Assembly: GCA_905234995.1 (NCBI GenBank)
Contig: CAJOJV010000005.1
Span: 1-52,543 of the forward strand
Direction: 5' to 3'
DNA from: an uncultured Eubacterium sp.
Lineage (GTDB): Bacteria; Bacillota; Clostridia; Oscillospirales; Acutalibacteraceae
Length of the DNA stretch: 52,543 nt
Part shown: positions 17,001-25,171 of the stretch, piece after piece
Position numbering within the stretch: position 1 is the first letter of the stretch
Layout of the letters: the number at the start of each line of letters is the position of its first letter
The notes under the pieces: model-generated
What the model was told of the DNA's origin: nothing
The model's database searches: none
What the model saw: the letters and a program-made list of their open reading frames with translations, nothing else
Position numbers and translations under genes: made by a program

Positions 17001-17023
17001 TGCGCACAGTTAAACTGTGCGCA
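17001..17023. terminator. Perfect palindrome, probable terminator
   Basis: TGCGCACAGTT-A-AACTGTGCGCA is an 11+1+11 palindrome. On the minus strand it is followed by a T-rich run, so it could end a transcript coming from 17.8 kb before the zinc-ribbon unit; on the plus strand only A follows. Its distance of 28 bp from the 16973 start makes attenuation another option. Confidence 0.5.
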
Positions 17024-17045
17024 AAAAAACGCAAGCTCAACTGTC

Positions 17046-17165
17046 GCCAAACATTTTCACATATTCTGTCAACAAGGATACGCAAATAAGAGCATGCATT
17101 TTTATCATAGGAGATAAAAATAGCGTACCCGAAAGTTGACTTGTTAATTTGTGAAAATATTTGGC
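17046..17165. repeat. Long imperfect palindrome (about 120 bp)
   Basis: Nested matching arms: GCCAAACATTTTCACA (17046-17061) with TGTGAAAATATTTGGC (17150-17165), GTCAAC (17068) with GTTGAC (17135), TACGC (17079) with GCGTA (17123) and ATTTTTATC (17098-17106) with GATAAAAAT (17113-17121) around a 6-nt loop. No reading frame is present. It could be a small non-autonomous mobile element or a structured RNA leader. Confidence 0.65.
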
Positions 17166-17261
17166 AATTTCATTTTATCATTTTATTATTTAATAGTCAA
17201 GGATAAGTCACATAGCGTTGCCGGCATAGGCACTGTAAAGAAAAACTCCGAAAAAGAAAAA

Positions 17262-17364
17262 ACCCTCCCTTGTGTAAAGGGAGGGTGCCGTCATTAGGCA
17301 GTCGGAGAAATTGTTACAACCCCTCAGTCGCATAAACAAGGCTCCCCTTACACAGGGGAGCCTT
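17262..17364. repeat. MITE-like repeat with terminal hairpins
   Basis: About 103 bp with a hairpin at each end: ACCCTCCCTT-GTGTA-AAGGGAGGGT (17262-17286) and AAGGCTCCCCT-TACAC-AGGGGAGCCTT (17338-17364). The two ends are inverted copies of one another with changes; the middle holds GTCGGAGAAATTG and AACCCCTCAGTCG. Elements of this form are, to my knowledge, scattered widely in Clostridia genomes. The rest of the 447-bp gap (16974-17420) contains no gene I can support. Confidence 0.7.
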
Positions 17365-17420
17365 ATATATGTTAAAACTTCTTTATTACAGAGGCCCTAA
17401 GGGCTGTCCTTAAATTCTTA

Positions 17421-17804
17421 TTAATCAAGCTTTTCGCCGCGGGGGCCGATGTATTGCGCATTGCCGAAGGCGAGAATATAAACGAAAATTACGGGGAACA
17501 AAACCAATCCGATTCCGAAAGCCGTGCTTTTGCCGTAAGCCTTAGCAAGCCTGATGTTAACCAAAATATAATAAATAATGTTAACAACCGGAATGAAATA
17601 AAGAAGGAATTTCAAACCGTTGCGGTCCGCAATTTTGCAAATCTTATAAGCATTGATAATCGGAATGAACGCCCAAAAGCCTGATTCGCCCGCTTTTGTG
17701 AAAACCTTCCAGATTGCAATTGCCGAAACAACATAAACAACAAGTGCGAAAATGCCTGTTTGCCCGTTAACGATACCGTCAACAGCGTTCCAATAATCCT
17801 GCAT
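17421..17804 (-). CDS. DUF5684-type small membrane protein
   Basis: 127 residues with three to four membrane helices. The pattern IWKVFTKAGESGFWAFIPII, then NAYKICKIADRNGLKFLLY and IPVVNIIYYI, matches small proteins annotated DUF5684, found near signal peptidases or alone. RBS TAGGAGGAAA precedes ATG 17804, and the gene has its own promoter (TTTACT-N17-TATAAT). Function unknown. Confidence 0.8.
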   Translation of the reverse strand: MQDYWNAVDGIVNGQTGIFALVVYVVSAIAIWKVFTKAGESGFWAFIPIINAYKICKIADRNGLKFLLYFIPVVNIIYYILVNIRLAKAYGKSTAFGIGLVLFPVIFVYILAFGNAQYIGPRGEKLD

Positions 17805-17834
17805 AATCGTTTCCTCCTAATATTTAATAAAATC

Positions 17835-17863
17835 ATTATATCAAAAAGCTTTACAAAAGTAAA
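17835..17863 (-). promoter_or_regulatory. Sigma-A promoter for the DUF5684 gene
   Basis: On the minus strand TTTACT (17863-17858), 17 bp, TATAAT (17840-17835), ending 31 bp before the start codon. Confidence 0.65.
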
Positions 17864-17893
17864 GTGATGAAGCAAAATTTACAGGCTGATATT

Positions 17894-18562
17894 TTATAAT
17901 CTTGCCTCAAGGCGGAAAATTGGCTTGCCCTCGTCAACAAATTTCTGCTCGTATTCCGTCACAATATTGCCCTCAAAATCGCTGCTGTGCAAATCAAGGC
18001 TGATATTCGAAAGCTTAAAGCCGTTTTGCGAAAGGCTTTCAATTGAATATTCAAAAAACTTCTGATTGTCCGTCTTCTGGCAGACAACGGCATTTTCCGT
18101 CATCAGCTCCTTATAAATATCAAGAAAGGCCTTGCTCGTCAGGCGGTGGTTTTCATAAGTGCTTTTGGGGTAAGGGCAGCTGAAATTAAGAAAGATTGCC
18201 TCAACGCTGTTATCATCAAGGTATGCCGGCAGATACTGCGCGTTGCAGCGCATAAAGTGAACGTTTTTCAGCCCTGCCGCCTTCGCCTTTTCGCACGCGG
18301 AAACCAAAACGTTTGCCTCCATCTCAACCGCAAGCAGGTTAAGCTCGGGGTGCTGCGCCGCATAGGTGCAGGCAAAGGTGCCCTTGCCGCAGCCTATTTC
18401 AAGCACGAGCGGATTGCCGTTGCCGTAAACGCCTTTTAAATCAAGCAGGTCGCGGTTTTCCTTCGCGTTTTTAAAGTTTAAGTCCTTGTATTCACAGTCG
18501 GTTAAGTATTCGCTCACAGCCTCCAGGCGTGAATCAAGGTTTTTCTTTTTTCTCATTCTCAT
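17894..18562 (-). CDS. trmB: tRNA (guanine-N7)-methyltransferase
   Basis: Methylates G46 in the tRNA variable loop with S-adenosylmethionine. 222 residues; SAM motif I LVLEIGCGKGTFACTYA, NVHFMRCNAQYLPAYL and the catalytic-region block LNFSCPYPKSTYENHRLTS, which is NFSDPWPK in most TrmB proteins; here Cys replaces Asp and Tyr replaces Trp. The ATG overlaps the mnmA stop by 4 nt (ATGA), so the two tRNA-modification genes are translationally coupled. The Asp-to-Cys change at a conserved site deserves a check but does not alter the family call. Confidence 0.9.
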   Translation of the reverse strand: MRMRKKKNLDSRLEAVSEYLTDCEYKDLNFKNAKENRDLLDLKGVYGNGNPLVLEIGCGKGTFACTYAAQHPELNLLAVEMEANVLVSACEKAKAAGLKNVHFMRCNAQYLPAYLDDNSVEAIFLNFSCPYPKSTYENHRLTSKAFLDIYKELMTENAVVCQKTDNQKFFEYSIESLSQNGFKLSNISLDLHSSDFEGNIVTEYEQKFVDEGKPIFRLEARL

Positions 18563-19632
18563 ATAATGGTTCCGCCTCCAACAACCTTATCGCCGTCGTA
18601 GAGCACGAGCGCCTGCCCTGCGGTAACGGCTCGCTGCGGCTCGTCAAAAACAACTTTAATCGTGTTGCAATCAAGCTGAATTGCAGTGCCGCTTTGCTCC
18701 TTCATATTATATCTCGTGCGCGCCTTTACGCGCATTTCGCCCTTGATTTCGGGCACTGAAATTAAGTTTATATCCGTTGCCGTAACCTCGGTTGTGAAAA
18801 GGGAAGCTCCCGTCGTCAGCACAACCTCGTTTTTCTCCAAATCCTTTCGGGTAACGAAAAGCGGCTGCTTGTAAGCAATGCCAAGCCCCTTGCGCTGACC
18901 GATTGTGTATCTGATCAGCCCGTTGTGCTCGCCGAGGATTTCGCCGCTCTCAAGCACGAATTTGCCCTTCGGGTAAGTCCTTCCCGTGCGGCGCTCGATG
19001 AAGGCGGCGTAATCGCCGTTGGGCACGAAGCAGATGTCCTGGCTGTCCTTCTTGTGAGAATTAACGAAGCCGTTTTGCTCCGCAAGCTCGCGGATTTCGG
19101 ATTTGCGGTATTTGCCGAGCGGGAAGCAGGTGTGCGCAAGCTGCTCCTGAGTTAAGGAGTAGAGCACGTAGCTCTGGTCCTTGCTTTCGTCCGCGCCCTT
19201 TTTCAGAAGCCGGCGCCCCGAGCTTTCGTCAAATTCCACGGTGGCGTAATGCCCCGTAACGATGCAGTCGCAGCCAAGCTCCTGCGCGCGCAGGAAAAGC
19301 TTTTCAAATTTCAGGAAACGGTTGCAGTCAATGCAGGGATTGGGCGTGCCGCCGTTTTCGTAGGTCGCAATGAATTTGTCAATAACCCTTTTTTCAAATT
19401 CATCCTTAAAGTTGAAAACGTAATAGGGCATACCGAGCCTGCGCGCAACCGCTCTTGCATCCTCAACGTCGTCAAGCGAGCAGCAGGTTTTTTCAGCCGC
19501 AATGCCGATATCCTCATTGTCATAAAGCCGCATTGTTGCGCCGATGCAATCAAAGCCGCTTTGCTTCATCAAAAAGGCGGCAACGCTGCTGTCAACGCCG
19601 CCGCTCATTGCGATAAGTGCCTTTTTGTTCAT
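18559..19632 (-). CDS. mnmA: tRNA-specific 2-thiouridylase
   Basis: Puts sulfur on U34 of tRNA-Lys, tRNA-Glu and tRNA-Gln, using ATP and a cysteine persulfide donor. 357 residues: PP-loop SGGVDSS (10-16), Cys100 and Cys103 in NPCIDCNRF, GHYATVEF, DQSYVLYSL and the second sulfur-carrying cysteine in SQDICFVPNGDY. It starts 3 bp after nadA and lies in the same unit as a cysteine desulfurase and a scaffold protein; in B. subtilis a dedicated NifS-like protein (YrvO) feeds MnmA directly, so NifS here is the likely donor. Confidence 0.95.
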   Translation of the reverse strand: MNKKALIAMSGGVDSSVAAFLMKQSGFDCIGATMRLYDNEDIGIAAEKTCCSLDDVEDARAVARRLGMPYYVFNFKDEFEKRVIDKFIATYENGGTPNPCIDCNRFLKFEKLFLRAQELGCDCIVTGHYATVEFDESSGRRLLKKGADESKDQSYVLYSLTQEQLAHTCFPLGKYRKSEIRELAEQNGFVNSHKKDSQDICFVPNGDYAAFIERRTGRTYPKGKFVLESGEILGEHNGLIRYTIGQRKGLGIAYKQPLFVTRKDLEKNEVVLTTGASLFTTEVTATDINLISVPEIKGEMRVKARTRYNMKEQSGTAIQLDCNTIKVVFDEPQRAVTAGQALVLYDGDKVVGGGTII

Positions 19633-19635
19633 ATA

Positions 19636-20553
19636 TTATCCGCCGTATTCAATCATTTTGTCTATGCAGCTTTTTGCTTTCAGGCGTGTGTCCTCATCAA
19701 TCAGGATTTCCTCGCCGAATTCGCCGTTAACGCAAAGCAAAAGCTCGGGCAGGGTGCCAAGCTTCATATTGTGGCACACCAAATCCTTTGAAAGGGGATA
19801 GAATTTTTTATCGGGGCAGTCATACTGCAGGTGCTCAACAATGCTGTTTTCCGTGCCGATAATGAATTCCTTTGCGTCGCTTGCCTTTGCAAAATCCATA
19901 ATGCCCGAGGTTGAGCCTATGTAATCTGCGTGCTTAACAACCTCGTCGCGGCACTCAGGATGAACGAGTAAAAGCGCGTCGGGATGAGCTGCCTTTGCCT
20001 CCAGCGCGTGCGCCTCCGTCATCCTTGCGTGGGTGGGGCAGCCGCCGTGAACAAGCTTGATGTTCTTATCCGGGCACTGCTCGGAAACGTAAGTGCCGAG
20101 GTTAATATCGGGAATAAAGATGATGTTTTTCTCGGGCATTGCATTCACAATTTTAACCGCGGAGCTGCTTGTAACGCAAACGTCGCAAACGGTTTTAAGC
20201 TCGGTGGTCGTGTTGATGTAAGCCACAACGGCGTAATCGGGATTAGCCTCCCTCATAGCGCTGATAAGCTCCTTGTCCATCTGCTCCGCCATCGGGCAGC
20301 CCGCGTCGGGATTTGCAAGAATAACCCTTTTATCAGGTGAAAGCACCTTAACGGTTTCCGCCATAAAGCGCACGCCGCACATAATAACGGTTTTCTGCGC
20401 CACGTTTGCGGCTTTAACCGAAAGGGCATAGCTGTCGCCCACGAAATCGGCAACCTCGCAGATTTCCCTTGCCTGGTAAGAATGGGCAAGAATGCAAATA
20501 TCCTTTTCCTTTTTCTGCTCTAAAATCTTCTGCTGTAATTCATAAACAGTCAT
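19636..20553 (-). CDS. nadA: Quinolinate synthase (4Fe-4S)
   Basis: Condenses iminoaspartate with dihydroxyacetone phosphate to quinolinate for NAD synthesis, using an oxygen-sensitive 4Fe-4S cluster. 305 residues from ATG 20553, chosen because AAGGTG lies 6 nt upstream. The three cluster cysteines are visible in IMCGVRFMAETV, VHGGCPTHARM and VCHNMKLGTL; DINLGTYV and GSTSGIMDF are substrate-site blocks. Neither nadB nor nadC is adjacent, unlike many Firmicutes, where nifS sits in a nadBCA operon. The preceding nifU is 133 bp away across two palindromic repeats. Confidence 0.95.
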   Translation of the reverse strand: MTVYELQQKILEQKKEKDICILAHSYQAREICEVADFVGDSYALSVKAANVAQKTVIMCGVRFMAETVKVLSPDKRVILANPDAGCPMAEQMDKELISAMREANPDYAVVAYINTTTELKTVCDVCVTSSSAVKIVNAMPEKNIIFIPDINLGTYVSEQCPDKNIKLVHGGCPTHARMTEAHALEAKAAHPDALLLVHPECRDEVVKHADYIGSTSGIMDFAKASDAKEFIIGTENSIVEHLQYDCPDKKFYPLSKDLVCHNMKLGTLPELLLCVNGEFGEEILIDEDTRLKAKSCIDKMIEYGG

Positions 20554-20595
20554 AGTCAGCACCTTTTTATTGGTAAGTGTGGGTTGCAGTCAGTT

Positions 20596-20622
20596 CGGGC
20601 GGTCGGGGTCGCCCGCCCCTAC
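20596..20622 (-). repeat. GTAGGGG palindromic repeat, copy B (inverted)
   Basis: CGGGCGGTCGGGGTCGCCCG followed by CCCCTACA: hairpin with the GTAGGGG end on the minus strand. It lies head-to-head with copy C, 21 bp away, in the nifU-nadA spacer. Confidence 0.7.
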
Positions 20623-20643
20623 AATCACGCCAAAAAGTAATTT

Positions 20644-20670
20644 GTAGGGGACGCCGACCTCGGCGTCCCG
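20644..20670 (+). repeat. GTAGGGG palindromic repeat, copy C
   Basis: GTAGGGGACGCCGA-CC-TCGGCGTCCC, a nearly perfect 11-bp stem. With copy B it makes a two-hairpin unit inside the operon that could stabilise or pause the message. Confidence 0.7.
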
Positions 20671-20686
20671 TTAGTTTTGTAATATC

Positions 20687-21118
20687 TTAGCCTTTGTGGC
20701 AGTGCTCGCAGTTGCCGCAGTCCTTAAATAATTCGGGGTCGTATTCAATGCCGTTGCGGTCATAATAATCCTTAACGGCAGCCTTAACAGCCTCCTCGGC
20801 AAGCACTGAGCAGTGAATTTTGTGTGCCGGCAGACCGTCAAGCGCCTCAACAACCGCCTTGTTTGAAAGGGAAAGCGCTTCCTCAACGCTGTGCCCCTTT
20901 ATCATTTCGGTTGCCATTGATGAAGTTGCAATTGCGCTGCCGCAGCCGAAGGTGATGAATTTAACGTCAGTAATGATGTCATTCTCAACCTTAATATACA
21001 TTCTCATAATATCGCCGCAAACTGCGTTGCCTACTTCGCCTACGCCGCTTGCATCTTCCATTTTGCCGACATTTCTCGGATTCTGGAAATGGTCCATAAC
21101 CTTTTCGCTATATAACAT
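20687..21118 (-). CDS. nifU: NifU/IscU-like iron-sulfur cluster scaffold
   Basis: Scaffold on which iron-sulfur clusters are built before transfer. 143 residues from ATG 21118 (GGAG 9 nt upstream). The three ligand cysteines stand in [25 protein letters not shown] and [12 protein letters not shown], with the usual Asp after the first. A C-terminal tail [10 protein letters not shown] adds three cysteines and one histidine, absent from classical IscU, and could hold another metal. The start overlaps the nifS stop by 11 bp, so scaffold and desulfurase are made together. Confidence 0.93.
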   Translation of the reverse strand: MLYSEKVMDHFQNPRNVGKMEDASGVGEVGNAVCGDIMRMYIKVENDIITDVKFITFGCGSAIATSSMATEMIKGHSVEEALSLSNKAVVEALDGLPAHKIHCSVLAEEAVKAAVKDYYDRNGIEYDPELFKDCGNCEHCHKG

Positions 21119-22295
21119 GCTGCATTTCTCCTTTTTCAAGTGCGTCCCAAATCGGGCTCATATTCCTGAGGTATTCAACAACCTCGGGCACGCATTTAAT
21201 AATGTAATCAATTTCTTCCTCGGTGTTCTCCTCGCAGATTGAAAGGCGAAGCGAACCGTGCGCAACCTCGTGCGGCAGTCCGATTGCCAGAAGCACGTGG
21301 CTGGGGTCAAGCGAACCTGATGTGCAGGCAGAGCCGCTGGAGGCCTCAATGCCCTTTGCGTCAAGAAGCAGAAGCAGGCTTTCGCCCTCAATGCCCTCAA
21401 AGCACATATTAACGTTGCCCGGCAGTCTTTGCTGCAAATCGCCGTTAACGGTGCTGTGCGGGATTTTTGAAAGCCCATCAATCAGCTTGTCCCTCAAAGC
21501 GGAAACGTAAGCCGCATTTTTATCAATGTTTTTGCAGGCGTCGTCAAGCGCCTTAGCCATACCCACTATTGCGGGCAGGTTTTCGGTGCCGGCTCTCTTG
21601 CCGCGCTCCTGCGCGCCGCCCTCAATCAGGCTCTGCAGCATAATGCCCTTGCGGCAGTAAAGCGCGCCGACTCCCTTGGGGCCATGGAACTTGTGCGCCG
21701 AAAGTGAAAGCATATCAATGTTCATTTCCTTAACGTCAATTTTGATATGCCCCGCAGCCTGAACGGCATCCGTGTGGAAAAGCACCTTCTTTTCCTTGCA
21801 GATTTTGCCGATTTCGGCAATGGGCTCGATTGAGCCGATTTCGTTGTTTGCAAACATTATTGTAACAAGGCAGGTATCCTCCCTGATTGCGGCTGCAACC
21901 TCCTCGGGAGATATAACGCCGTTCTTGTGAACGTCTAAGAGAGTAACCTCAAAGCCCTGCTTTTCAAGCTTTTTAAGAGTGTGAAGCACGGCGTGGTGCT
22001 CAAAGGCGGTGCTGATAATATGCTTCTTGCCCTTGCGCGCGCCGAGAATTGCGCCGGTGTTGATTGCCTGGTTGTCAGCCTCGCTGCCGCCCGAGGTGAA
22101 ATAAATCTCTCTCGGCTCGCAGCCAAGGTTTGCGGCAACGCTTTCCCTTGCCTGTGCAAGCACCTCCGCAGCCTTCTGCCCCGTGGTGTGCAGGCTGGAG
22201 GGATTGCCGTAATATGTTTCAAAAATCGGCTGCATTGCTTCAAGAGCCGATTTGCTTATCTTGGTCGTTGCCGCATTATCTGCATAAACAAACAT
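21108..22295 (-). CDS. nifS: Cysteine desulfurase, NifS-type
   Basis: PLP enzyme that strips sulfur from cysteine as a persulfide for NifU, NadA cluster assembly and MnmA. 395 residues: Schiff-base Lys202 in [22 protein letters not shown], and the active cysteine Cys324 in [17 protein letters not shown], whose long loop is typical of group I desulfurases. RBS AAGGAAGG is 9 nt before ATG 22295. It opens a unit nifS-nifU-nadA-mnmA-trmB, preceded by a consensus promoter with a possible operator at the transcript start. Confidence 0.95.
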   Translation of the reverse strand: MFVYADNAATTKISKSALEAMQPIFETYYGNPSSLHTTGQKAAEVLAQARESVAANLGCEPREIYFTSGGSEADNQAINTGAILGARKGKKHIISTAFEHHAVLHTLKKLEKQGFEVTLLDVHKNGVISPEEVAAAIREDTCLVTIMFANNEIGSIEPIAEIGKICKEKKVLFHTDAVQAAGHIKIDVKEMNIDMLSLSAHKFHGPKGVGALYCRKGIMLQSLIEGGAQERGKRAGTENLPAIVGMAKALDDACKNIDKNAAYVSALRDKLIDGLSKIPHSTVNGDLQQRLPGNVNMCFEGIEGESLLLLLDAKGIEASSGSACTSGSLDPSHVLLAIGLPHEVAHGSLRLSICEENTEEEIDYIIKCVPEVVEYLRNMSPIWDALEKGEMQHVI

Positions 22296-22323
22296 TGCAT
22301 TAAGCCTTCCTTTGCGTGTAATT

Positions 22324-22353
22324 TTCGGTTAGGTAAGTTTAACTCCTACCGAA
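22324..22353. promoter_or_regulatory. Inverted repeat at the nifS transcript start, candidate operator
   Basis: TTCGGT-T-AGG-TA-AGTT-T-AACT-CCT-ACCGAA: three matching pairs, slightly offset. It lies 8 bp downstream of the -10 box. An Rrf2/IscR-type regulator that senses iron-sulfur status is the natural candidate, but the motif match is not proven. A transcript hairpin is the alternative. Confidence 0.5.
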
Positions 22354-22361
22354 GCACTATG

Positions 22362-22390
22362 ATTATATATCTTTAATTATAAGTTGTCAA
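22362..22390 (-). promoter_or_regulatory. Sigma-A promoter for the nifS unit
   Basis: On the minus strand TTGACA (22390-22385), 17 bp, TATAAT (22367-22362): a full consensus promoter, which normally needs a repressor to be kept in check. Confidence 0.85.
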
Positions 22391-22446
22391 TATATATTAT
22401 ATCTTAATTTACTATATTAACCCTAAAAAATCAAGAGCAATATTTA

Positions 22447-22476
22447 TTGACAGCGGCGGATTTTTCATATTATAAT
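22447..22476 (+). promoter_or_regulatory. Sigma-A promoter for the cell-wall-binding protein
   Basis: TTGACA (22447-22452), 18 bp, TATAAT (22471-22476), 48 bp before the start codon. Confidence 0.8.
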
Positions 22477-22523
22477 AAAATTGTCATAATAATGATTAAA
22501 ATTCAAAGAAAGGGGTAATTATT

Positions 22524-23867
22524 ATGAAGAAGCTTATAAGCGTATTGCTTGCAGTTCTTATGATGGCTTCCTGCTTTGCGGGCTTAAGCCTCAATGCTTC
22601 TGCTGCTCAGCCCGAGGGCTGGTATTATAATTCTGAAATTGAGCAGTGGCTCTATTATGAGAACGGCAGCTACGTTGCAAGTGACTGGAGAAAAATCGGA
22701 GGCAAATGGTATTATTTCGATTATGACGGCTGGATGCTTTGCGGCACTATTGAGGAAATAGACGGTGATTATTATTACTTCAACGCAAGCGGCGCAATGC
22801 TGACGGGCTGGATTAAGAGAGTTGCCTATTATTCCGATTATAATACCGATATTTATTGGTATTATGCATACAGCAACGGCAAGCTTGCCGATGGCTGGGC
22901 AAAAATCAGCGGCACCTGGTATTATTTTGACCTTGCTATGGAAACGGGCAGCATTAACATTGACGGCAAAATTTATGCCTTCAATAAGAGCGGCGCGTGG
23001 ATTTCAAAGGGCTGGGGTCAGGACTCCTGGGGCTGTTGGTATTACGTAGGCTCAAAGGGCACCTGCCTGACGGGCTGGCAGAAAATCGGCGGCACCTGGT
23101 ATTATTTTGACACCTATGACGGCAGAATGTATTACGGTCAGTGGTCTATTGACGATAAGGATTATTTCTTTACGGGCAGCGGCGCTTGGGTTGAAAAGCC
23201 TGCAAACGGCTGGAACAGCGCAACCGTAACGTTATATAACAGCAACGGCAAGTCATATAAATACACCGAATGGGCGTATTATCAGAACGGCAAGGCTGTC
23301 AAGGGCTGGAAAAAGCTCAGCGGCAAATGGTATTATTTCAACACTGAGCATGGCAATATGATTGCTAACGGCTCTTATGATGTGAATGACGCGTTCTATT
23401 ATTTTAACAAGGACGGCAGTCTGAGGGAAAAGCAGGGCTGGATTCAGGATGTTGATTATGACGGCACTAAATACAGCTGGTATTACGTTAACAGCGACGG
23501 CACCTGCGCTATAGATTGGCAGCAAATCGGCGGAAAATGGTATTATTTCGGCTATTCAGGCGAAATGTTTGCTAATTCAATTGCTGAAGATGAGGATGAT
23601 TATTTCTTCCTTGGCTCAGACGGCGCAATGGTTACCAAGGTTGGCTGGGTAAGCATCAAGGAAATCGGCTATAACGGAAAAACTTACACAACCTGGTATT
23701 ATGTTGAGGATTCAGTCGGCAGACTTGCAAAGGGCTGGAGAGTTATAAACGGCACGAGCTATTATTTTGACACCGAATATGCATATATGTATGCAAACGG
23801 CGAATATGAAATCGGCGGCGATTGGTACACCTTTGATAAGAGCGGCGCTTGCATAGGCGTTGGATAA
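22524..23867 (+). CDS. Secreted protein of cell-wall-binding repeats
   Basis: 447 residues. A signal peptide (about 1-27: MKKLISVLLAVLMMASCFAG, then an ASA cleavage site) is followed almost wholly by aromatic glycine-rich repeats of about 20 residues (GWxxxxGxWYYFD), the choline/cell-wall-binding type 1 repeat. Words such as KIGGKWYYFDYDGWM and KISGTWYYFDLA recur at least ten times. There is no catalytic domain, so the protein is only a binding array; in related proteins repeats of this kind hold enzymes or toxins on teichoic acids. RBS AAAGGGG before ATG 22524. It ends at a double hairpin terminator. Confidence 0.9.
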   Translation: MKKLISVLLAVLMMASCFAGLSLNASAAQPEGWYYNSEIEQWLYYENGSYVASDWRKIGGKWYYFDYDGWMLCGTIEEIDGDYYYFNASGAMLTGWIKRVAYYSDYNTDIYWYYAYSNGKLADGWAKISGTWYYFDLAMETGSINIDGKIYAFNKSGAWISKGWGQDSWGCWYYVGSKGTCLTGWQKIGGTWYYFDTYDGRMYYGQWSIDDKDYFFTGSGAWVEKPANGWNSATVTLYNSNGKSYKYTEWAYYQNGKAVKGWKKLSGKWYYFNTEHGNMIANGSYDVNDAFYYFNKDGSLREKQGWIQDVDYDGTKYSWYYVNSDGTCAIDWQQIGGKWYYFGYSGEMFANSIAEDEDDYFFLGSDGAMVTKVGWVSIKEIGYNGKTYTTWYYVEDSVGRLAKGWRVINGTSYYFDTEYAYMYANGEYEIGGDWYTFDKSGACIGVG

Positions 23868-23876
23868 AAAGCAAAA

Positions 23877-23936
23877 CGGTATCGGAGAAATCCGATACCG
23901 CATTAAAAAGGGCTTGTTCATCGAACAAGCCCTTTT
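23877..23936. terminator. Double hairpin terminator between convergent genes
   Basis: First hairpin CGGTATCGG-AGAAAT-CCGATACCG (23877-23900), then AAAAGGGCTTGTTC-ATC-GAACAAGCCCTTTT (23906-23936). The second has A and T flanks on both sides and should stop transcription in both directions. Confidence 0.9.
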
Positions 23937-23947
23937 GCTTTTAAACT

Positions 23948-25171
23948 TTACCAACCGAAGCGGACAAAGGTAATCGTGCATTTGCCCGTGCCTGCGTGAA
24001 GCGCAGCCTGGTGGCCGCCCGGTGTGAAGATATCAATTCTGCCGGCGCTTGAAAGTCCGCCGCCGCCGCGGTCAACAACCGTGTAATTAACGCCGTTAAC
24101 GCTGATTACAGAGCCCATTGGCAGCCAGTTGCAGGCAATATAATACGGGTCAGGCATACCGGTGTAAACCTTTCTGCCGGAAGCGGTGATGCCGTTTGAT
24201 TTGCCGCAGCACTTTGCGCACATACAATAATGCGTGTATTTACCGCCGATGGACTGGCCGAGCGTGTAACCGCCGTAAGAGGTAACTCCGTTCGGGGTAA
24301 CGTCAGCAGCCTTTGTGCCGACTGTTTTAACCTCAGTAACGGGCTCCTTGGTGATTGTTTCGGAAAGGGTTTCCTTTGAAGCCTCTTCGCCGTTAACGTA
24401 CTTGATTCTGTAGGTTACGTTCTTTTCGCCGTTTTCACCCTCAACCTCAACCTGGGTTGTGCCGATTTCAAGGCTGTCATCAGTTTTGGTTTCGGTGGAA
24501 TACTTAATGGTTTCGGTTTTTTCAACGGTTTCGTAGGTTACTCTGAAAACGCTGATTTCCATTCCGTCCTCAAGCTCCGTGTCAAGAGCGGGCTCGGTGT
24601 AATCGTCTGCGCCGAGGATAATGCCCTCAAGAGCAAGCGCGTCCTCAACAGTGCCGCCGAAAACGGTTTTGGTAACGGTTGCGCCGTCTGCATTCACGGT
24701 GATGGTTTTGATGTTAACGATTGTGATAACCATGCCGTTTTCAACGAGTGCGGCGGTATCATAATCCATAACGCATTTTTCAGTGCTGAGACCAAGCTCC
24801 TCAAAAGCCTCGCCAACAGTGTCTGCATAAACCCCAAAGGTTTTGATTTCATCACCGATTTTGATGTTAATCGTATTTAATCTGTCAATAACGATAGTGC
24901 CGCCCTTGCCTGCTTCAAAGCCTGCAATGCTGAGCCTGTCGCTTGAACCTATTGTTAAATTTGCCTCATTCAGGATTTCGAGTGGTTCAGTTTCTTCTGT
25001 TGTAATTGTCATTTCCCTGCCGTTATCGTTGATAACAACGTTGTATTCATCGCTTGCGCCTGCGAATACGCTTGAGGTGAAAAGCGAAAGGATGCAGAGA
25101 AGAACAATTACGGTTGCCGGTATATAGCGCACGGTGCGCTTTAATCGGACAACGGTTGATTCACTAGTCAT
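23948..25171 (-). CDS. YabE-like cell-wall protein with DUF348, G5 and 3D domains
   Basis: Exported cell-wall enzyme, 407 residues: basic N-terminus, one membrane/signal helix (about 15-37), DUF348 repeats (about 43-210), a G5 domain (about 210-285) and a C-terminal 3D domain. The three aspartates of 3D are in PDPYYIA, TVVDRGGGG and GRIDIFTPG; before them comes YCMCAKCCGKSNGITASG. The 3D fold is that of lytic transglycosylases related to YabE, YocH and the resuscitation-promoting Sps proteins. RBS AAGGAG 6 nt before ATG 25171. A consensus promoter and two WalR-like boxes lie upstream, matching the WalR control known for 3D proteins in Bacillus. Confidence 0.92.
   Translation of the reverse strand: MTSESTVVRLKRTVRYIPATVIVLLCILSLFTSSVFAGASDEYNVVINDNGREMTITTEETEPLEILNEANLTIGSSDRLSIAGFEAGKGGTIVIDRLNTINIKIGDEIKTFGVYADTVGEAFEELGLSTEKCVMDYDTAALVENGMVITIVNIKTITVNADGATVTKTVFGGTVEDALALEGIILGADDYTEPALDTELEDGMEISVFRVTYETVEKTETIKYSTETKTDDSLEIGTTQVEVEGENGEKNVTYRIKYVNGEEASKETLSETITKEPVTEVKTVGTKAADVTPNGVTSYGGYTLGQSIGGKYTHYCMCAKCCGKSNGITASGRKVYTGMPDPYYIACNWLPMGSVISVNGVNYTVVDRGGGGLSSAGRIDIFTPGGHQAALHAGTGKCTITFVRFGW

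Noticed and set aside
16974-17420. Small hidden gene in the 447-bp gap
   Set aside because: The gap is accounted for by a palindrome, a long inverted repeat and a MITE-like element; no frame with a ribosome binding site was found.
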